A DNA stretch of 64,000 nucleotides from Xanthomonas hortorum. GTDB lineage: Bacteria; Pseudomonadota; Gammaproteobacteria; Xanthomonadales; Xanthomonadaceae. A program made the position numbers and the translations under genes. Location: positions 4,661,001 through 4,725,000 of the forward strand of contig NZ_CP101417.1 of NCBI RefSeq assembly GCF_024339125.1, given 5' to 3'. Of the stretch, positions 45,694-55,100 are shown one piece after another; within the stretch, counting starts at the first letter, position 1; each line of letters starts with the position of its first letter. The notes under the pieces were generated by a model, which was not told the DNA's origin, ran no database searches, and saw nothing but the letters and a program-made list of their open reading frames with translations.

Positions 45694-46281
45694 ATGATGG
45701 ATATTCCCAAGGTCCGCACTGTCCGCCTCTATGGCGTCCTGAGGGCCAAATTCGGCAAGGAGTTCCGGCTGGCAGTGGCGTCGCCGGCCGAGGCCATCCG
45801 CGCGCTGTCAGTCCAACTGCCAGGCTTTCAAGCGTTCTTGATGGGCGCCAAGGACCGCGGCCTGACGTTCGCTGTATTCAACGGTCGCCGCAACCTCAAC
45901 AAAGATCAGCTGCACGACCCGCCCGGAGATGACGCAATCCGCATCGCGCCGGTACTGCAGGGTGCAAAGCGCGGCGGCGTGTTGCAGACCATCATCGGCG
46001 CCGTCTTGATCGTTGCTGGATTCATCGCCATCGCCACACCTTTCGGCGCACCCCTCATCAGCGCGGGTGTCTCGATGGTGCTTGGAGGTGTCGTGCAGAT
46101 GCTCTCGCCAACGCAGAAAGGCTTGGGCACGCAAGACAGTCCCGATAACCGCCCAAGCTATGCGTTCAACGGACCAGTGAACATGCAGGCGCAGGGCAAT
46201 CCAGTGCCTGTGGCATACGGCGATACCTGGACTGGCTCGGCCGTTATCAGTGGCGGCATCTTCGCCGAGGACCAAGTCTGA
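45694..46281 (+). CDS. Tail assembly protein I-like
   Basis: 195 residues. Residues 5-90 match the lambda tail assembly protein I pattern (TVRLYGVLRAKFGKEFRLAVASPAEAIRALSVQLPGFQAFL ... DAIRIAPVLQGAKRGG), followed by a Gly-rich hydrophobic segment (TIIGAVLIVAGFIAIATPFGAPLISAGVSMVLGG). The end NPVPVAYGDTWTGSAVISGGIF is typical. It overlaps the portal stop (ATGA). In intact phages this gene sits near the tail tip, so genes between portal and here are missing. Confidence 0.82.
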   Translation: MMDIPKVRTVRLYGVLRAKFGKEFRLAVASPAEAIRALSVQLPGFQAFLMGAKDRGLTFAVFNGRRNLNKDQLHDPPGDDAIRIAPVLQGAKRGGVLQTIIGAVLIVAGFIAIATPFGAPLISAGVSMVLGGVVQMLSPTQKGLGTQDSPDNRPSYAFNGPVNMQAQGNPVPVAYGDTWTGSAVISGGIFAEDQV

Positions 46282-48530
46282 TGGGTACGGCTGGAAGTAT
46301 TGTCGTTGATTTACTCATGCGGACCGGCTCGTTCGAGACCGATGCTGATCGCGCGAGCAAGCAGGTCCGCAAGTTCGGCAAGGACTCGCAGACCACCGCC
46401 GTCGAAGTCGGTGCAGCATTCGGCAAGATCGGTGGTGCAGTAGTGGGCGGCCTGGCAGTTGCCGGCACTGCTGTCCTCAACTGGACGCGGCAGCTGGCTA
46501 ACTCGTCTGCTGAGATCGAGCGATTCGCCCGGCTGTCCGGCACCAGCGAGCAGACGTTCCAGCGGCTCGCCGCCGGCGCGTCGACGGTCGGCATCCAGCA
46601 GGACAAGCTGTCCGATATCTTCAAAGACACGCAAGAGAAGATCGGCGACTTTCTCCAAACGGGCGGCGGAGAGCTCACGGACTTTTTCACCAACATCGCG
46701 CCCAAGGTCGGGCTGACCGCAAAGGAGTTCCGCAACCTCAGCGGGCCAGAGGCGCTGGGCAAGTACTACAGCGCCCTCGAGAAGGCTGGCGTGCCGCAGG
46801 CCGACATGGTCACCTACCTTGAGGCGATCGCGAACGATGCCACGCTGTTGGCGCCGCTGCTGGCGAAGAATGGTGAGGGCTTCCGGAAGTGGGGCGACGA
46901 AGCCGAGCGGCTGGGTGTCGTTCTGGATGCGCAGACCACGAAGTCGCTGAAGGAGCTTCGCGTCCAGACAGCAGAGATGGATCTGGCGTTCCAGGGTCTG
47001 AGGAATCAGGTTGGTGCCGAGCTGTTGCCGCAGGTCAAGGAGCTGACGGCGTTCTTGGGTTCGGACAGCACCAAATCAGCGTTTGTCTCGATCACGCGAT
47101 TCGTCGGCAGCTTGACTGCCGAAATGGCTGCCGGCGTCGTAATGGTGGCCAACTACATCGGCCGCGTAAGTGAGCTTCGGGCACTTGAAGGCGCAGACGC
47201 ATCGGCTTTGGGCGATGCATCCACTGGTGGACTTAACGAGCAGCTGGGCGTGGTGTCTGCGCAGCGGCGACTCGTCCAGGCCGTTGAGCCGGAGTCGCTC
47301 AAGAAGCAGGAGCAGCTCAACGATCTGCTGCGGCAACAGCTGGCCTTGCAGCGTGAGATCACAAAGCGCAACCGGCCTGAAGTGAAGCTGCTGGAGAACG
47401 GCGCGCTGCCGGACGATGCGGCGCTGGTGCGGCCCACCAAGACGGCGACCTTCGAATACACCGACAAGGAGGCGGGCAAGGCTGCCGCTGAGCTGCAGAA
47501 GACTTACACCGCAATGTCGGCGGAGCTGGCCAAGCAATTGGCGCTCACCGGCCAGAACACCGAATACGCCAAGGTGCTGTACGAGCTCCAAAGCGGATCG
47601 CTGAAGGGCATCACCGGCGCGCAGGCGCAGAGCCTGCTGCAGTTGGCCGAGATCAAGGACGTCAACGAAGACATCGCGGCCATCTACGGCGCGACCGACG
47701 AAAAGGCCAACACCTACCTGGCGAGCCTGGAGCGCGAATTGGCGCTGCACGGGCAGATCGGCGAGGCCGCGAAGGTCGCCTATGACATCCGCACCGGCGC
47801 GTTCGGCGCGCTGAGCGAAGAGCAGGCGCGGCTGCTGGAGAGCTATGCCGTCACCAAGGACGCTATGGACGACTACGCGGCGATCTACGACGAGAGCTAT
47901 GAAGCCATGATCGCCAAGACCAAGGAAGGCAACGACATGATGAAGGAGTTCGGCTTGGAGGCCGCTCGAAGTATGCAGGGCGCGTTCGCCGATTTCCTAT
48001 TCGAGCCGTTCGATGAGGGGCTGGGCGGAATGGTCGAGGGCTTCGCCAAGACCATCCAGCGGATGATGGCCGACTTGGCCGCCTCGCAGCTACTGAAGGC
48101 CCTGGGCACGATGGCGGCGAGTTCCGGCAACAGCTGGGTTGCTGCGATCGGCGCTGCCGTCGCCGGTCAGCGTGCTGGCGGTGGCCCAGTGGCTGGCGGA
48201 TCCATCTACGAGGTGGGCGAAGGCGGACGGCCGGAGATGTACGAGGCCGGCGGCAAGACTTACATGATCCCAGGCAACCAGGGTGGCCGCGTGGTGCCGA
48301 TCACTGCAGGGCGCACCGTGGGCGAGGTGAACTCGGCAGCAGCTGGCGGCGTCACCGTGAATATCAGCAACGTTATTCAAAGCGACGGCACTACCACCAC
48401 GACAACACAGGGCGACGAGAACGCAATGATGCGCGCGCTGTCGCAAATGATTCAGCCCGTCGTGGTGAATGTGCTTCAGCAGCAGATGCGGCCCGGTGGA
48501 CTGTTCTCCCCAGGCGGACGAGGCAGGTAA
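46281..48530 (+). CDS. Tail tape-measure protein-like
   Basis: 749 residues. N-terminal DADRASKQVRKFGKD and a hydrophobic stretch (AFGKIGGAVVGGLAVAGTAVL) lead into long helical repeats. The C-terminus is typical of tape-measure proteins (EGFAKTIQRMMADLAASQLLKALGTMAAS ... GGPVAGGSIYEVGEGGRPEMYEAGGKTYMIPGNQGG). Starts on the stop base of the preceding gene. Normally it precedes the tip genes, so the order here is rearranged. Confidence 0.82.
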   Translation: MGTAGSIVVDLLMRTGSFETDADRASKQVRKFGKDSQTTAVEVGAAFGKIGGAVVGGLAVAGTAVLNWTRQLANSSAEIERFARLSGTSEQTFQRLAAGASTVGIQQDKLSDIFKDTQEKIGDFLQTGGGELTDFFTNIAPKVGLTAKEFRNLSGPEALGKYYSALEKAGVPQADMVTYLEAIANDATLLAPLLAKNGEGFRKWGDEAERLGVVLDAQTTKSLKELRVQTAEMDLAFQGLRNQVGAELLPQVKELTAFLGSDSTKSAFVSITRFVGSLTAEMAAGVVMVANYIGRVSELRALEGADASALGDASTGGLNEQLGVVSAQRRLVQAVEPESLKKQEQLNDLLRQQLALQREITKRNRPEVKLLENGALPDDAALVRPTKTATFEYTDKEAGKAAAELQKTYTAMSAELAKQLALTGQNTEYAKVLYELQSGSLKGITGAQAQSLLQLAEIKDVNEDIAAIYGATDEKANTYLASLERELALHGQIGEAAKVAYDIRTGAFGALSEEQARLLESYAVTKDAMDDYAAIYDESYEAMIAKTKEGNDMMKEFGLEAARSMQGAFADFLFEPFDEGLGGMVEGFAKTIQRMMADLAASQLLKALGTMAASSGNSWVAAIGAAVAGQRAGGGPVAGGSIYEVGEGGRPEMYEAGGKTYMIPGNQGGRVVPITAGRTVGEVNSAAAGGVTVNISNVIQSDGTTTTTTQGDENAMMRALSQMIQPVVVNVLQQQMRPGGLFSPGGRGR

Positions 48531-48539
48531 CAACGCAGT

Positions 48540-48558
48540 TTGCAGGACGGTTGCAGGA
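48540..48558. repeat. Paired TTGCAGGA repeats, right end
   Basis: TTGCAGGA-N3-TTGCAGGA, 66 bp inside attR, same spacing and orientation as the pair near the integrase. Candidate integrase arm-type sites. Confidence 0.65.
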
Positions 48559-48564
48559 CAACAA

Positions 48565-48587
48565 AAAGCCGGCTCATGGCCGGCTTT
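48565..48587. terminator. Terminator hairpin at the right end of the element
   Basis: AAAGCCGGC / GCCGGCTTT with a 5-nt loop, preceded by A-runs and followed by TCTTC; it could work in both directions. Ends tape-measure transcription. Confidence 0.75.
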
Positions 48588-48623
48588 CTTCGTTTCCACT
48601 TTTGGCCCTGATTTCATAGGCTT

Positions 48624-48671
48624 GAGTGGTGGGCGGTACAGGGTTCGAACCTGTGACCCCTACCATGTCAA
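48624..48671. other. attR, tRNA-Val 3' half
   Basis: The 48-bp repeat shared with 36679-36726. Here it completes a functional tRNA-Val, as when an element brings its own copy of the tRNA 3' end. Confidence 0.93.
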
Positions 48672-48701
48672 GGTAGTGCTCTACCGCTGAGCTAACCGCC
48701 C
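48627..48701 (-). tRNA. tRNA-Val(GAC)
   Basis: 75 nt with encoded CCA. Acceptor GGGCGGT pairs with ACCGCCC, D arm AGCTCAGCGGTAGAGC, anticodon stem-loop CTACC-TTGACAT-GGTAG with anticodon GAC, T arm CAGGTTCGAACCCTG. Insertion target of the 12-kb element. Confidence 0.96.
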
Positions 48702-48798
48702 GTTTCCTGCGTCAGCATTGCGCTGTGCAGGGCGCGCATTCTAGCGCAGGGTTTTGCGGGCCACAAGCCCTCCCTGCACGTGAGCACCCTGCCCCGCC

Positions 48799-50820
48799 TT
48801 ACGCCAGGCTCGCCGCCTTCAATTTCTGGATCTGGTCGCGAATCTGCGCTGCGGCCTCGAACTCAAGATCCTTGGCGTGCTGGTACATCTGCTGCTCCAG
48901 GCTCTTGAGCTTGCCGGCGATCTGGGCCGGCCCCATCGCGCGGTAGTCGACAGTGTCTTCGGCGATCTGACGTGACTTCGAACGACCCTTGCCGGCTTTC
49001 TTCTCGGCGGCATCCTCGCGCGCGCCTTCCATGATGTCGGAGATCGGGCGCTGCACGGATTTCGGCGTGATGCCATGTTCGAGGTTGTACTCGACCTGCT
49101 TCTCGCGACGACGGTCGGTTTCGTCGATCGCCGCCTGCATCGAACGCGTCATCTTGTCGGCATACAGGATTGCCTTGCCACGCAGGTTGCGCGCGGCGCG
49201 CCCGATCGTCTGGATCAACGAACCAGTCGAACGCAGGAAGCCCTCCTTGTCGGCATCCAGGATCGCCACCAGCGACACTTCCGGCATGTCCAGACCTTCG
49301 CGCAGCAGATTGATGCCGACCAGCACGTCGAATTTGCCAAGGCGCAGATCGCGGATGATCTCCACCCGCTCAACGGTGTCGATGTCCGAATGCAGGTAGC
49401 GCACACGAATGCCATGCTCACCCAGGTATTCGGTGAGGTTCTCGGACATGCGCTTGGTTAGCGTGGTCACCAACACGCGATCGCCGAGCTTGATGCGCTC
49501 ATGGATCTCGGACATCAGGTCGTCGACCTGCGTGCCGACCGGGCGGATTTCGACCACCGGGTCGATCAGGCCGGTCGGGCGCACCACCAGCTCGGTGATC
49601 TCGCCTGCAGACTCACGCAGTTCGTATGGACCCGGCGTGGCCGACACGTAGATGCTGCGCGGCGAGCGCGCTTCCCACTCTTCAAAACGCAGCGGCCGGT
49701 TATCCAACGCGGAGGGAAGACGGAAGCCGAACTCCACCAGCGTTTCCTTGCGCGAACGGTCTCCCTTGTACATCGCGCCGATCTGCGGAATGGTCACATG
49801 CGACTCATCGATGACCAATAGCGCATCCGGCGGCAAGTAGTCGAACAACGTCGGCGGCGGTTCGCCAGGCGCCTTGCCGGTGAGATGCCGCGAGTAGTTT
49901 TCGATGCCGTTGCAGAAGCCGACTTCAGCCATCATCTCGAGGTCGAACTGGGTGCGCTGCGCCAGGCGCTGCGCTTCGACCAGTTTGTTCTGCGAGTACA
50001 ACTGCTCCAGCCGTTCCTTGAGCTCCTCCTTGATCGTATCCACCGCACTGAGCGTACGCTCGCGCGTAGTCGCGTAATGCGTCTTGGGATACACGGTGTA
50101 GCGCTGCAACTTGCGCAATGTTTCGCCGGTGAGCGGATCGAACAAGGTCAGCTGCTCGATGTCGCCGTCGAACAACTCGATACGCAATGCCTCGGTGTCC
50201 GACTCGGCCGGGAAGACATCGAGCACCTCGCCACGCACGCGGAACGCGCCGCGCGTCAGCTCGAATTCGTTGCGCGTGTACTGCAGATCGCTGAGATGAC
50301 GGATCAACTTGCGCTGATCGATGTGCTCGCCCACTGAGAGGATCAAGCGCAGCGACAAATAGTCTTCCGGCGCGCCCAGACCGTAGATCGCCGAGACCGT
50401 GGCCACCACCAGCGAATCGCGACGCGACAGCAAGGTCTTGGTGGCGGACAACCGCATCTGCTCAATGTGCTCGTTGATCGAACTGTCCTTCTCGATGAAG
50501 GTATCCGACGACGGCACGTAGGCCTCGGGTTGGTAGTAGTCGTAGTAGCTGACGAAGTACTCCACCGCGTTGTTTGGAAAAAACGACTTGAACTCGCCGT
50601 ACAACTGCGCCGCCAACGTCTTGTTCGGCGCCATCACCAGGGTCGGCTTCTGCACCTGCTCGATCACGTTGGCGATGGTGTAGGTCTTGCCCGAGCCGGT
50701 CACGCCCAACAAGGTCTGCTTGGCCAGGCCTGCTTCGAAGTTGGCCACCAGCTTGTCGATGGCTGCCGGCTGGTCGCCGGCTGGGGAGTACGGGGATACG
50801 AGCTGGAAACGGTCGGTCAT
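48799..50820 (-). CDS. uvrB: UvrB, excinuclease ABC subunit B
   Basis: A 673-residue helicase-like DNA-damage verifier that acts with UvrA and UvrC. It starts [24 protein letters not shown]. Walker A is GVTGSGKT, the beta-hairpin region is [43 protein letters not shown] in pieces, the DEAD-like motif is LLVIDESH, and motif VI is QTIGRAARN. The UVR domain closes the protein ([28 protein letters not shown]). The start at 50820 fits the family; a longer frame to 50892 does not. Confidence 0.98.
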   Translation of the reverse strand: MTDRFQLVSPYSPAGDQPAAIDKLVANFEAGLAKQTLLGVTGSGKTYTIANVIEQVQKPTLVMAPNKTLAAQLYGEFKSFFPNNAVEYFVSYYDYYQPEAYVPSSDTFIEKDSSINEHIEQMRLSATKTLLSRRDSLVVATVSAIYGLGAPEDYLSLRLILSVGEHIDQRKLIRHLSDLQYTRNEFELTRGAFRVRGEVLDVFPAESDTEALRIELFDGDIEQLTLFDPLTGETLRKLQRYTVYPKTHYATTRERTLSAVDTIKEELKERLEQLYSQNKLVEAQRLAQRTQFDLEMMAEVGFCNGIENYSRHLTGKAPGEPPPTLFDYLPPDALLVIDESHVTIPQIGAMYKGDRSRKETLVEFGFRLPSALDNRPLRFEEWEARSPRSIYVSATPGPYELRESAGEITELVVRPTGLIDPVVEIRPVGTQVDDLMSEIHERIKLGDRVLVTTLTKRMSENLTEYLGEHGIRVRYLHSDIDTVERVEIIRDLRLGKFDVLVGINLLREGLDMPEVSLVAILDADKEGFLRSTGSLIQTIGRAARNLRGKAILYADKMTRSMQAAIDETDRRREKQVEYNLEHGITPKSVQRPISDIMEGAREDAAEKKAGKGRSKSRQIAEDTVDYRAMGPAQIAGKLKSLEQQMYQHAKDLEFEAAAQIRDQIQKLKAASLA

Positions 50821-50961
50821 GGAGCGAGTCTCGGGGGAAGGCTGCACGAATTTACGGAGGCCAGCGTCGGTAAAACTCTGACACTCATGCAAGTGGAGAC
50901 AGCGTTACCTGGCAGGCAACCAATGTTGAGACTGCTTGCTCCACCTGAAGGGGGAAGCGCC

Positions 50962-51504
50962 ATGGATGCAGCAGCTCATTCGAGCGCGAAAGGGTACACC
51001 GCAGTCCAGTTGCTTATCGTGATGGCGATCATCGGAATCGGCGCAGCCATCGGCATGCCCAGCTTTCAGGGACTTCTGGAGTGGCAGCGGGCAACGACAC
51101 GGGTGCACTTGCTGACTGCACACCTTGCGATGGCGAGAAGTCTAGCCGTTACCCAGGGCGCGCCAGTCAGCATTTGCCCTTCTGCGGACGGCACAAGTTG
51201 CCAATTAGATCGCGACTGGAGCTACGGATGGATTCTCTTCAAGGATCCGGAACGCGACGGGCAGCCGCCACATGCCGCGTCGATCCTGAGAGTGGAACAC
51301 GTCTCCGCCACCGGCGGCATCGACATCACCAGTACAGTTGGAAGGTCCATCGTCCGCTTCCTGCCGAACGGCCGGAGCAGCGGGACAAACATCACCATCA
51401 GCCTATGCAGCAATGCCCGACGACTCGCTGACGTGGTGGTCAACAACTCCGGAAGAGCACGCACCGTGCGATACACCAGCTCCGTGAGCTGTGCAGCCCG
51501 ATGA
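50962..51504 (+). CDS. Orphan FimT/GspH-like pseudopilin
   Basis: 180 residues with a class III-like prepilin leader (MDAAAHSSAKGYTAVQLLIVMAIIGIGAAIGMPSF; cleavage after Gly11, YTAVQL rather than FTLIEL, with Gln in place of Glu5). A GspH/FimT C-domain follows (MARSLAVTQGAPVSICPSADGTSCQ, DWSYGWILFKD, ISLCSNARRLADVVVNNSGRARTV). It is transcribed opposite to the minus-strand minor pilin operon and is divergent from uvrB (141-bp gap). Confidence 0.85.
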   Translation: MDAAAHSSAKGYTAVQLLIVMAIIGIGAAIGMPSFQGLLEWQRATTRVHLLTAHLAMARSLAVTQGAPVSICPSADGTSCQLDRDWSYGWILFKDPERDGQPPHAASILRVEHVSATGGIDITSTVGRSIVRFLPNGRSSGTNITISLCSNARRLADVVVNNSGRARTVRYTSSVSCAAR

Positions 51505-51513
51505 GCGGGCAAC

Positions 51514-51541
51514 AAAAAGCCGCGACACGTCGCGGCTTTTT
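51514..51541. terminator. Bidirectional terminator
   Basis: AAAAAGCCGCGA / TCGCGGCTTTTT with a 4-nt loop, symmetrical A and T tails. It ends the plus-strand FimT-like gene and the minus-strand tRNA-Asn transcript. Confidence 0.9.
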
Positions 51542-51549
51542 GAACATCT

Positions 51550-51626
51550 TGGCGCCCGAAGTTGGACTCGAACCAACGACCCCCTGATTAACAGTCAAGT
51601 GCTCTAACCGGCTGAGCTATTCGGGC
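51550..51626 (-). tRNA. tRNA-Asn(GTT)
   Basis: 77 nt with encoded CCA. Acceptor GCCCGAA/TTCGGGC, D arm AGCTCAGCCGGTTAGAGC, anticodon loop CTGTTAA with anticodon GTT, T arm GTTGGTTCGAGTCCAAC. Confidence 0.96.
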
Positions 51627-51682
51627 GGGGAGGCGAATTGTACCGACCTTCCTGGAGGTGTGCAACATCTTTGCATACGGCC

Positions 51683-52114
51683 TTACCAGCAATCTGACAG
51701 CGTGCCAGTTTTGCGGCCGGCCTGATCGATGGTCAGCGTTCCGCACTTGTCTTTCGACTGTCCAGCCCTAGGAGCAGCCTGAATCACAAAGGTAGACCGG
51801 GTCCGGTCACCAACGAACGACACAGCGTAATGTGCGGCAGTTAGGGCGCTTGCCTCTCTGGGAGACCAACCAGCTGGCAGCGCATATCCAACATAGGTGT
51901 TGTTGACGGTCCTGAAGCGCTCGGCCAACTGGGCGTATTCGACTAGGTCCGCCTTTGCCTGCCCCCGTCGCGCCTTGCGCACCTGCTCTTGGTATGACGG
52001 ATAAGCCACCGCAGCTAGGATTGCGATGACGGCAACCACGATCATAAGTTCGATCAAGGTGAACCCTTGAGCCGACCGAACCCGCGTGGGCAACAACTTC
52101 GTGTTCTTGAGCAT
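51683..52114 (-). CDS. pilE: PilE-type minor pilin
   Basis: A 143-residue type IV pilin. The leader MLKNTKLLPTRVRSAQG is cut before FTLIELMIVVAVIAILAAVAYPSYQEQVRKARR, with Glu5 present. The C-terminal half has two Cys (DKCGTLTIDQ ... SDCW) forming the D-loop disulphide. It starts 5 bp after pilY1 and ends the minor pilin operon. An open frame to 52153 adds residues lacking leader character. Confidence 0.95.
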   Translation of the reverse strand: MLKNTKLLPTRVRSAQGFTLIELMIVVAVIAILAAVAYPSYQEQVRKARRGQAKADLVEYAQLAERFRTVNNTYVGYALPAGWSPREASALTAAHYAVSFVGDRTRSTFVIQAAPRAGQSKDKCGTLTIDQAGRKTGTLSDCW

Positions 52115-52119
52115 TCGGA

Positions 52120-55100
52120 TCACCTCAGTTGTCGCCAGGACTGGCGCCCGCAAGCACGCAACATTGAAATCGACTTCGTCGGATCACTTGGATCAAGCAC
52201 CACTTCGCTGCAGCGCGAATCAGCCGGAGCTCCCGGCGTCACGGGCAGCGGGCATCCTGGCGCACCTGGGGTGCAAAAGGCTGGACCGCTGGGAACGGGG
52301 CGCGTGATTCCAATACTCTGGTTTGGTGCGTCACCACCTGTAGCAATCGCGCCTGTACCTGTTCCACCGGCCTTAGATCCACTGGCAAGCGTGACGGTAC
52401 CGACCGCAGCGCCACCGGTCGTCGCGTCGAGGATATAAAGCCAGTTCGTGCCGCCGGGATTACAGTTGACACTGACGCCAGGCACATAGGTGGGGAAGAA
52501 AACGCGCCCCCCCTGGATCGACGGAGTACCGATGAAGCGCTCGCCCTTTGGATCCTGCTTGTCCACGACCAAATCGATATACCACCCGCGACTGGTGAGA
52601 TAGTTCACCGGGTTGCGCGTAATTTCACGACTGCTTGCAGCACTCCCCGCAGTTACTGAGATTGTTTGTTCGACCAGACTACTGCGCCCGGCAGTAGTCA
52701 CAGCCGCGCCATTGTCCCAGATGCCATACAACGCACCCACATTATTGCTTCCATTATCACCGACGACAAAGTAGCGCCCTGTTCCGAAATAGACCATGTA
52801 TCCGGTACCCGGACCAACCGCCACCTCAACGCCGCCGGTAATGGGCTGGCGATTATCAGCACTGTCACGTGCGACAAATAGCGGAAGCGGGTTCTTCGAG
52901 CCATCCGTATAAGCGACTGCCCACTTGGCTGTGTCATTGCCACCAAGATTGAACTTCCACATATTACCGTGCAGGTCTCCACCATAGACGGTATCTACCA
53001 AGCCGTCGCCATTGGTATCGACCACTGCGAGATTACCCAAGCCGTTATATCCAAGATTGGAGATACTCGTTGCAGTGGCTTTATCAAGATCGTCTCGCAC
53101 TTCGATCTTCTTGATCACCTCGCCGGTAGCGAGATTGACCACAAAGAGGACCGCCCTCCCATTGGCGCTGTTGTAGCCGTTTCCGAAGATCGCTGCCCAT
53201 GTTCCATTCTGGAGAGGCACAATCTGCGGCTTGCCCATGGTGAAACCCATGTCGCCATCGCTGGTACTGTTGAGCTCCCAAAGCACATTGCTGGCAGCAA
53301 AGGTTTCCGGCGCAGTCACGTCGAGCGCGAAGATCGACCGGCCACCCGCACCGGTACCGCCCACCAGGACCGAGCGCCAACTGTCATTGATTAACGCATC
53401 ACCAAGCGTAAGCTTCCCGTCGACGTAATAGCGATGCTGATAGCTACGGTCCGCCAGGTACGCCATTTGATTCAAGACGCCATTAGGTAGATAGCTAAAC
53501 TTTTCGGCACCGGTATCATCGAAAGCGTGCAGCATGCCGTCGTTCGCCCCGACAAATACATTTTCGCGCGCTGACGAAGCAGTACGCGTACTCACAAAAG
53601 TGGCATATGTGCTTCGCGCGGAGTCGGAAAGCCCGGTAGCCGCAGCCCAACCGTAGTTGGCGCGACGCGTGGCAATGACCGGCGACGAATTGATGATGTC
53701 GCCTAATGGCCCGCTCCGCCGACGGAACGGCGCGGTGTCAAGCGTTGTACCTTCCATCGATTTTTCGCCGCGCAGATAGTTGACCAGCTGTGCGGGGGTC
53801 ACCTTGCCACCGAAATTGGCGGTCACCTGTCCCGCCGTATAGCCGAGCTTGTTAAACATGTCCGACGCGTCCTTATTAGAATCCCCACTCGTCTTTGCGA
53901 TCAGATTAGAGGCTTCGAAAAGACGCACCGCAGATTCACGGTTGGCACTGGTGACATTGGAAAGCGCTGTAAAAATCTTTTTCTTGGCAACACCGGCGCT
54001 ATCAGTTGGCATGGCAGTGCTCGCAGACCACAAGACATTGCCCAGCGTGCCGTTTTGATTGACCTGGTACGCATTCAGATTGCCTACCCAGTCCTGACCA
54101 TCGTTCGTGGTTGAGTAAGTGGGGACCACGCCAAAGGAACCCGCCGAGACTCGCGCGCCCGCAAGAGCGATCGAGCCGCTGCTGCCTGCCTGATTCTGGA
54201 TGGAGTCGAACGCCTTGCCGAGCTGATTCTTGAGATCAAGCGGATTGCTGACCAAGAAATAGTTGGTTGGATTGCCGTCCGTGTCCACCGTTACACCCTG
54301 GTCGTTACCGTACTTGGCTGCATACCATAGTGGATCCTTCAACAATGTGGCACCAGCGGTTGTCCCGACCGAGAAGGCGCGCGTCGTGGTCGGCGGCAAC
54401 CCTGTGCAATCCGAAGGCATAGATGCCGTGTTGCAGTAACCAGGAGCACGCCCTGGCGGCGTGTTGAAGCGATATGCGGTCTGACTGGCACAGCTATTAC
54501 GCGTGCCATCATTCGCGGTGCCGTCCCGCAAATCGCAGATCTCAAGGTAGACGCCATCCTGAGTCGTACCTGAGATGACATAGCCCATGTGCTGGATGTA
54601 ACTACCGGCGGCATATTCGGATTTGAGCGTCACCTGAAGTTGATTCGTCTGATCTACCGACAAGGTGTAAAGCGCAATGGCATCCATATCATGATCGGCG
54701 CCCTGCTCTACGTCTTCGTAATTGATCCGGAACTCCGCATAAGGACGTCCTCCATTGAGGTTTGCGTCGTAGTCTCTGCCGGATGTGCCGGACGTATTGG
54801 CAACGCGTTGGACGTAAAAGTCAACGATCTGATCGGTAGGCTGGAACGCGCTGGTAGCAGAGATCGCGCCACCGCCCACGGACTTAGCAAAAGGCACCAG
54901 GGTCACGCGCCCGTTACCGACGGGAAAATCAAACTTGGGCAATGGCGATGCCAGCGCCACCGAATAGGTTCGGACACGCTTGTCGCCCCCGATCTTGTTA
55001 TTCGCACCGTACCGCGCAACGGCCGCCGAATAGTAAGTACCCTGCTTACTGGGTTCCTCGGGCGCAAGCCCACGCAACGTGGACATATTGGACGCGACCT

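Larger units (their letters stand above)
43071..45697 (+). pseudogene. Phage portal protein, split by IS copy 3
   Basis: The 5' part (43071-43683) gives MGIADRLMSLVTRRAP ... TYSTVYACMSRISSDIGKLPFTLKRRD ... LHGNTYV-like segments to HQLIGVGPL. The 3' part (44847-45697) gives DAATLAANKNIRIQQDATKFFTNGANPGGIL ... RYSDEQIAHAFGIPPFKVG ... LEPLLRMDLGKQAE. These are HK97 portal motifs. Removing the IS and one CTAG joins VGPL directly to DAATL in frame, so the gene was whole before insertion, about 487 residues. A plus-strand frame through the IS also enters the 3' part but is not a real start. Confidence 0.93.
36679..48671. mobile_element. Integrated prophage remnant or satellite at tRNA-Val
   Basis: An 11.9-kb element between 48-bp direct repeats. 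Next to the left repeat is a tyrosine integrase. In order there follow a palindrome-rich stretch, an Arc-type repressor, an AlpA-like gene, small early genes, a candidate origin, a small-terminase-like gene, capsid, portal (IS-split), a tail assembly protein and tape measure. Missing are a large terminase, protease, head-tail connectors, tail tube, tail tip, fibres and lysis genes. The element also interrupts synteny between the vir locus and uvrB. Confidence 0.9.

Noticed and set aside
43955..45697. 580-codon plus-strand frame running through IS copy 3 into the portal 3' part
   Set aside because: The first half is antisense to the transposase; only the last 284 codons are real portal sequence.
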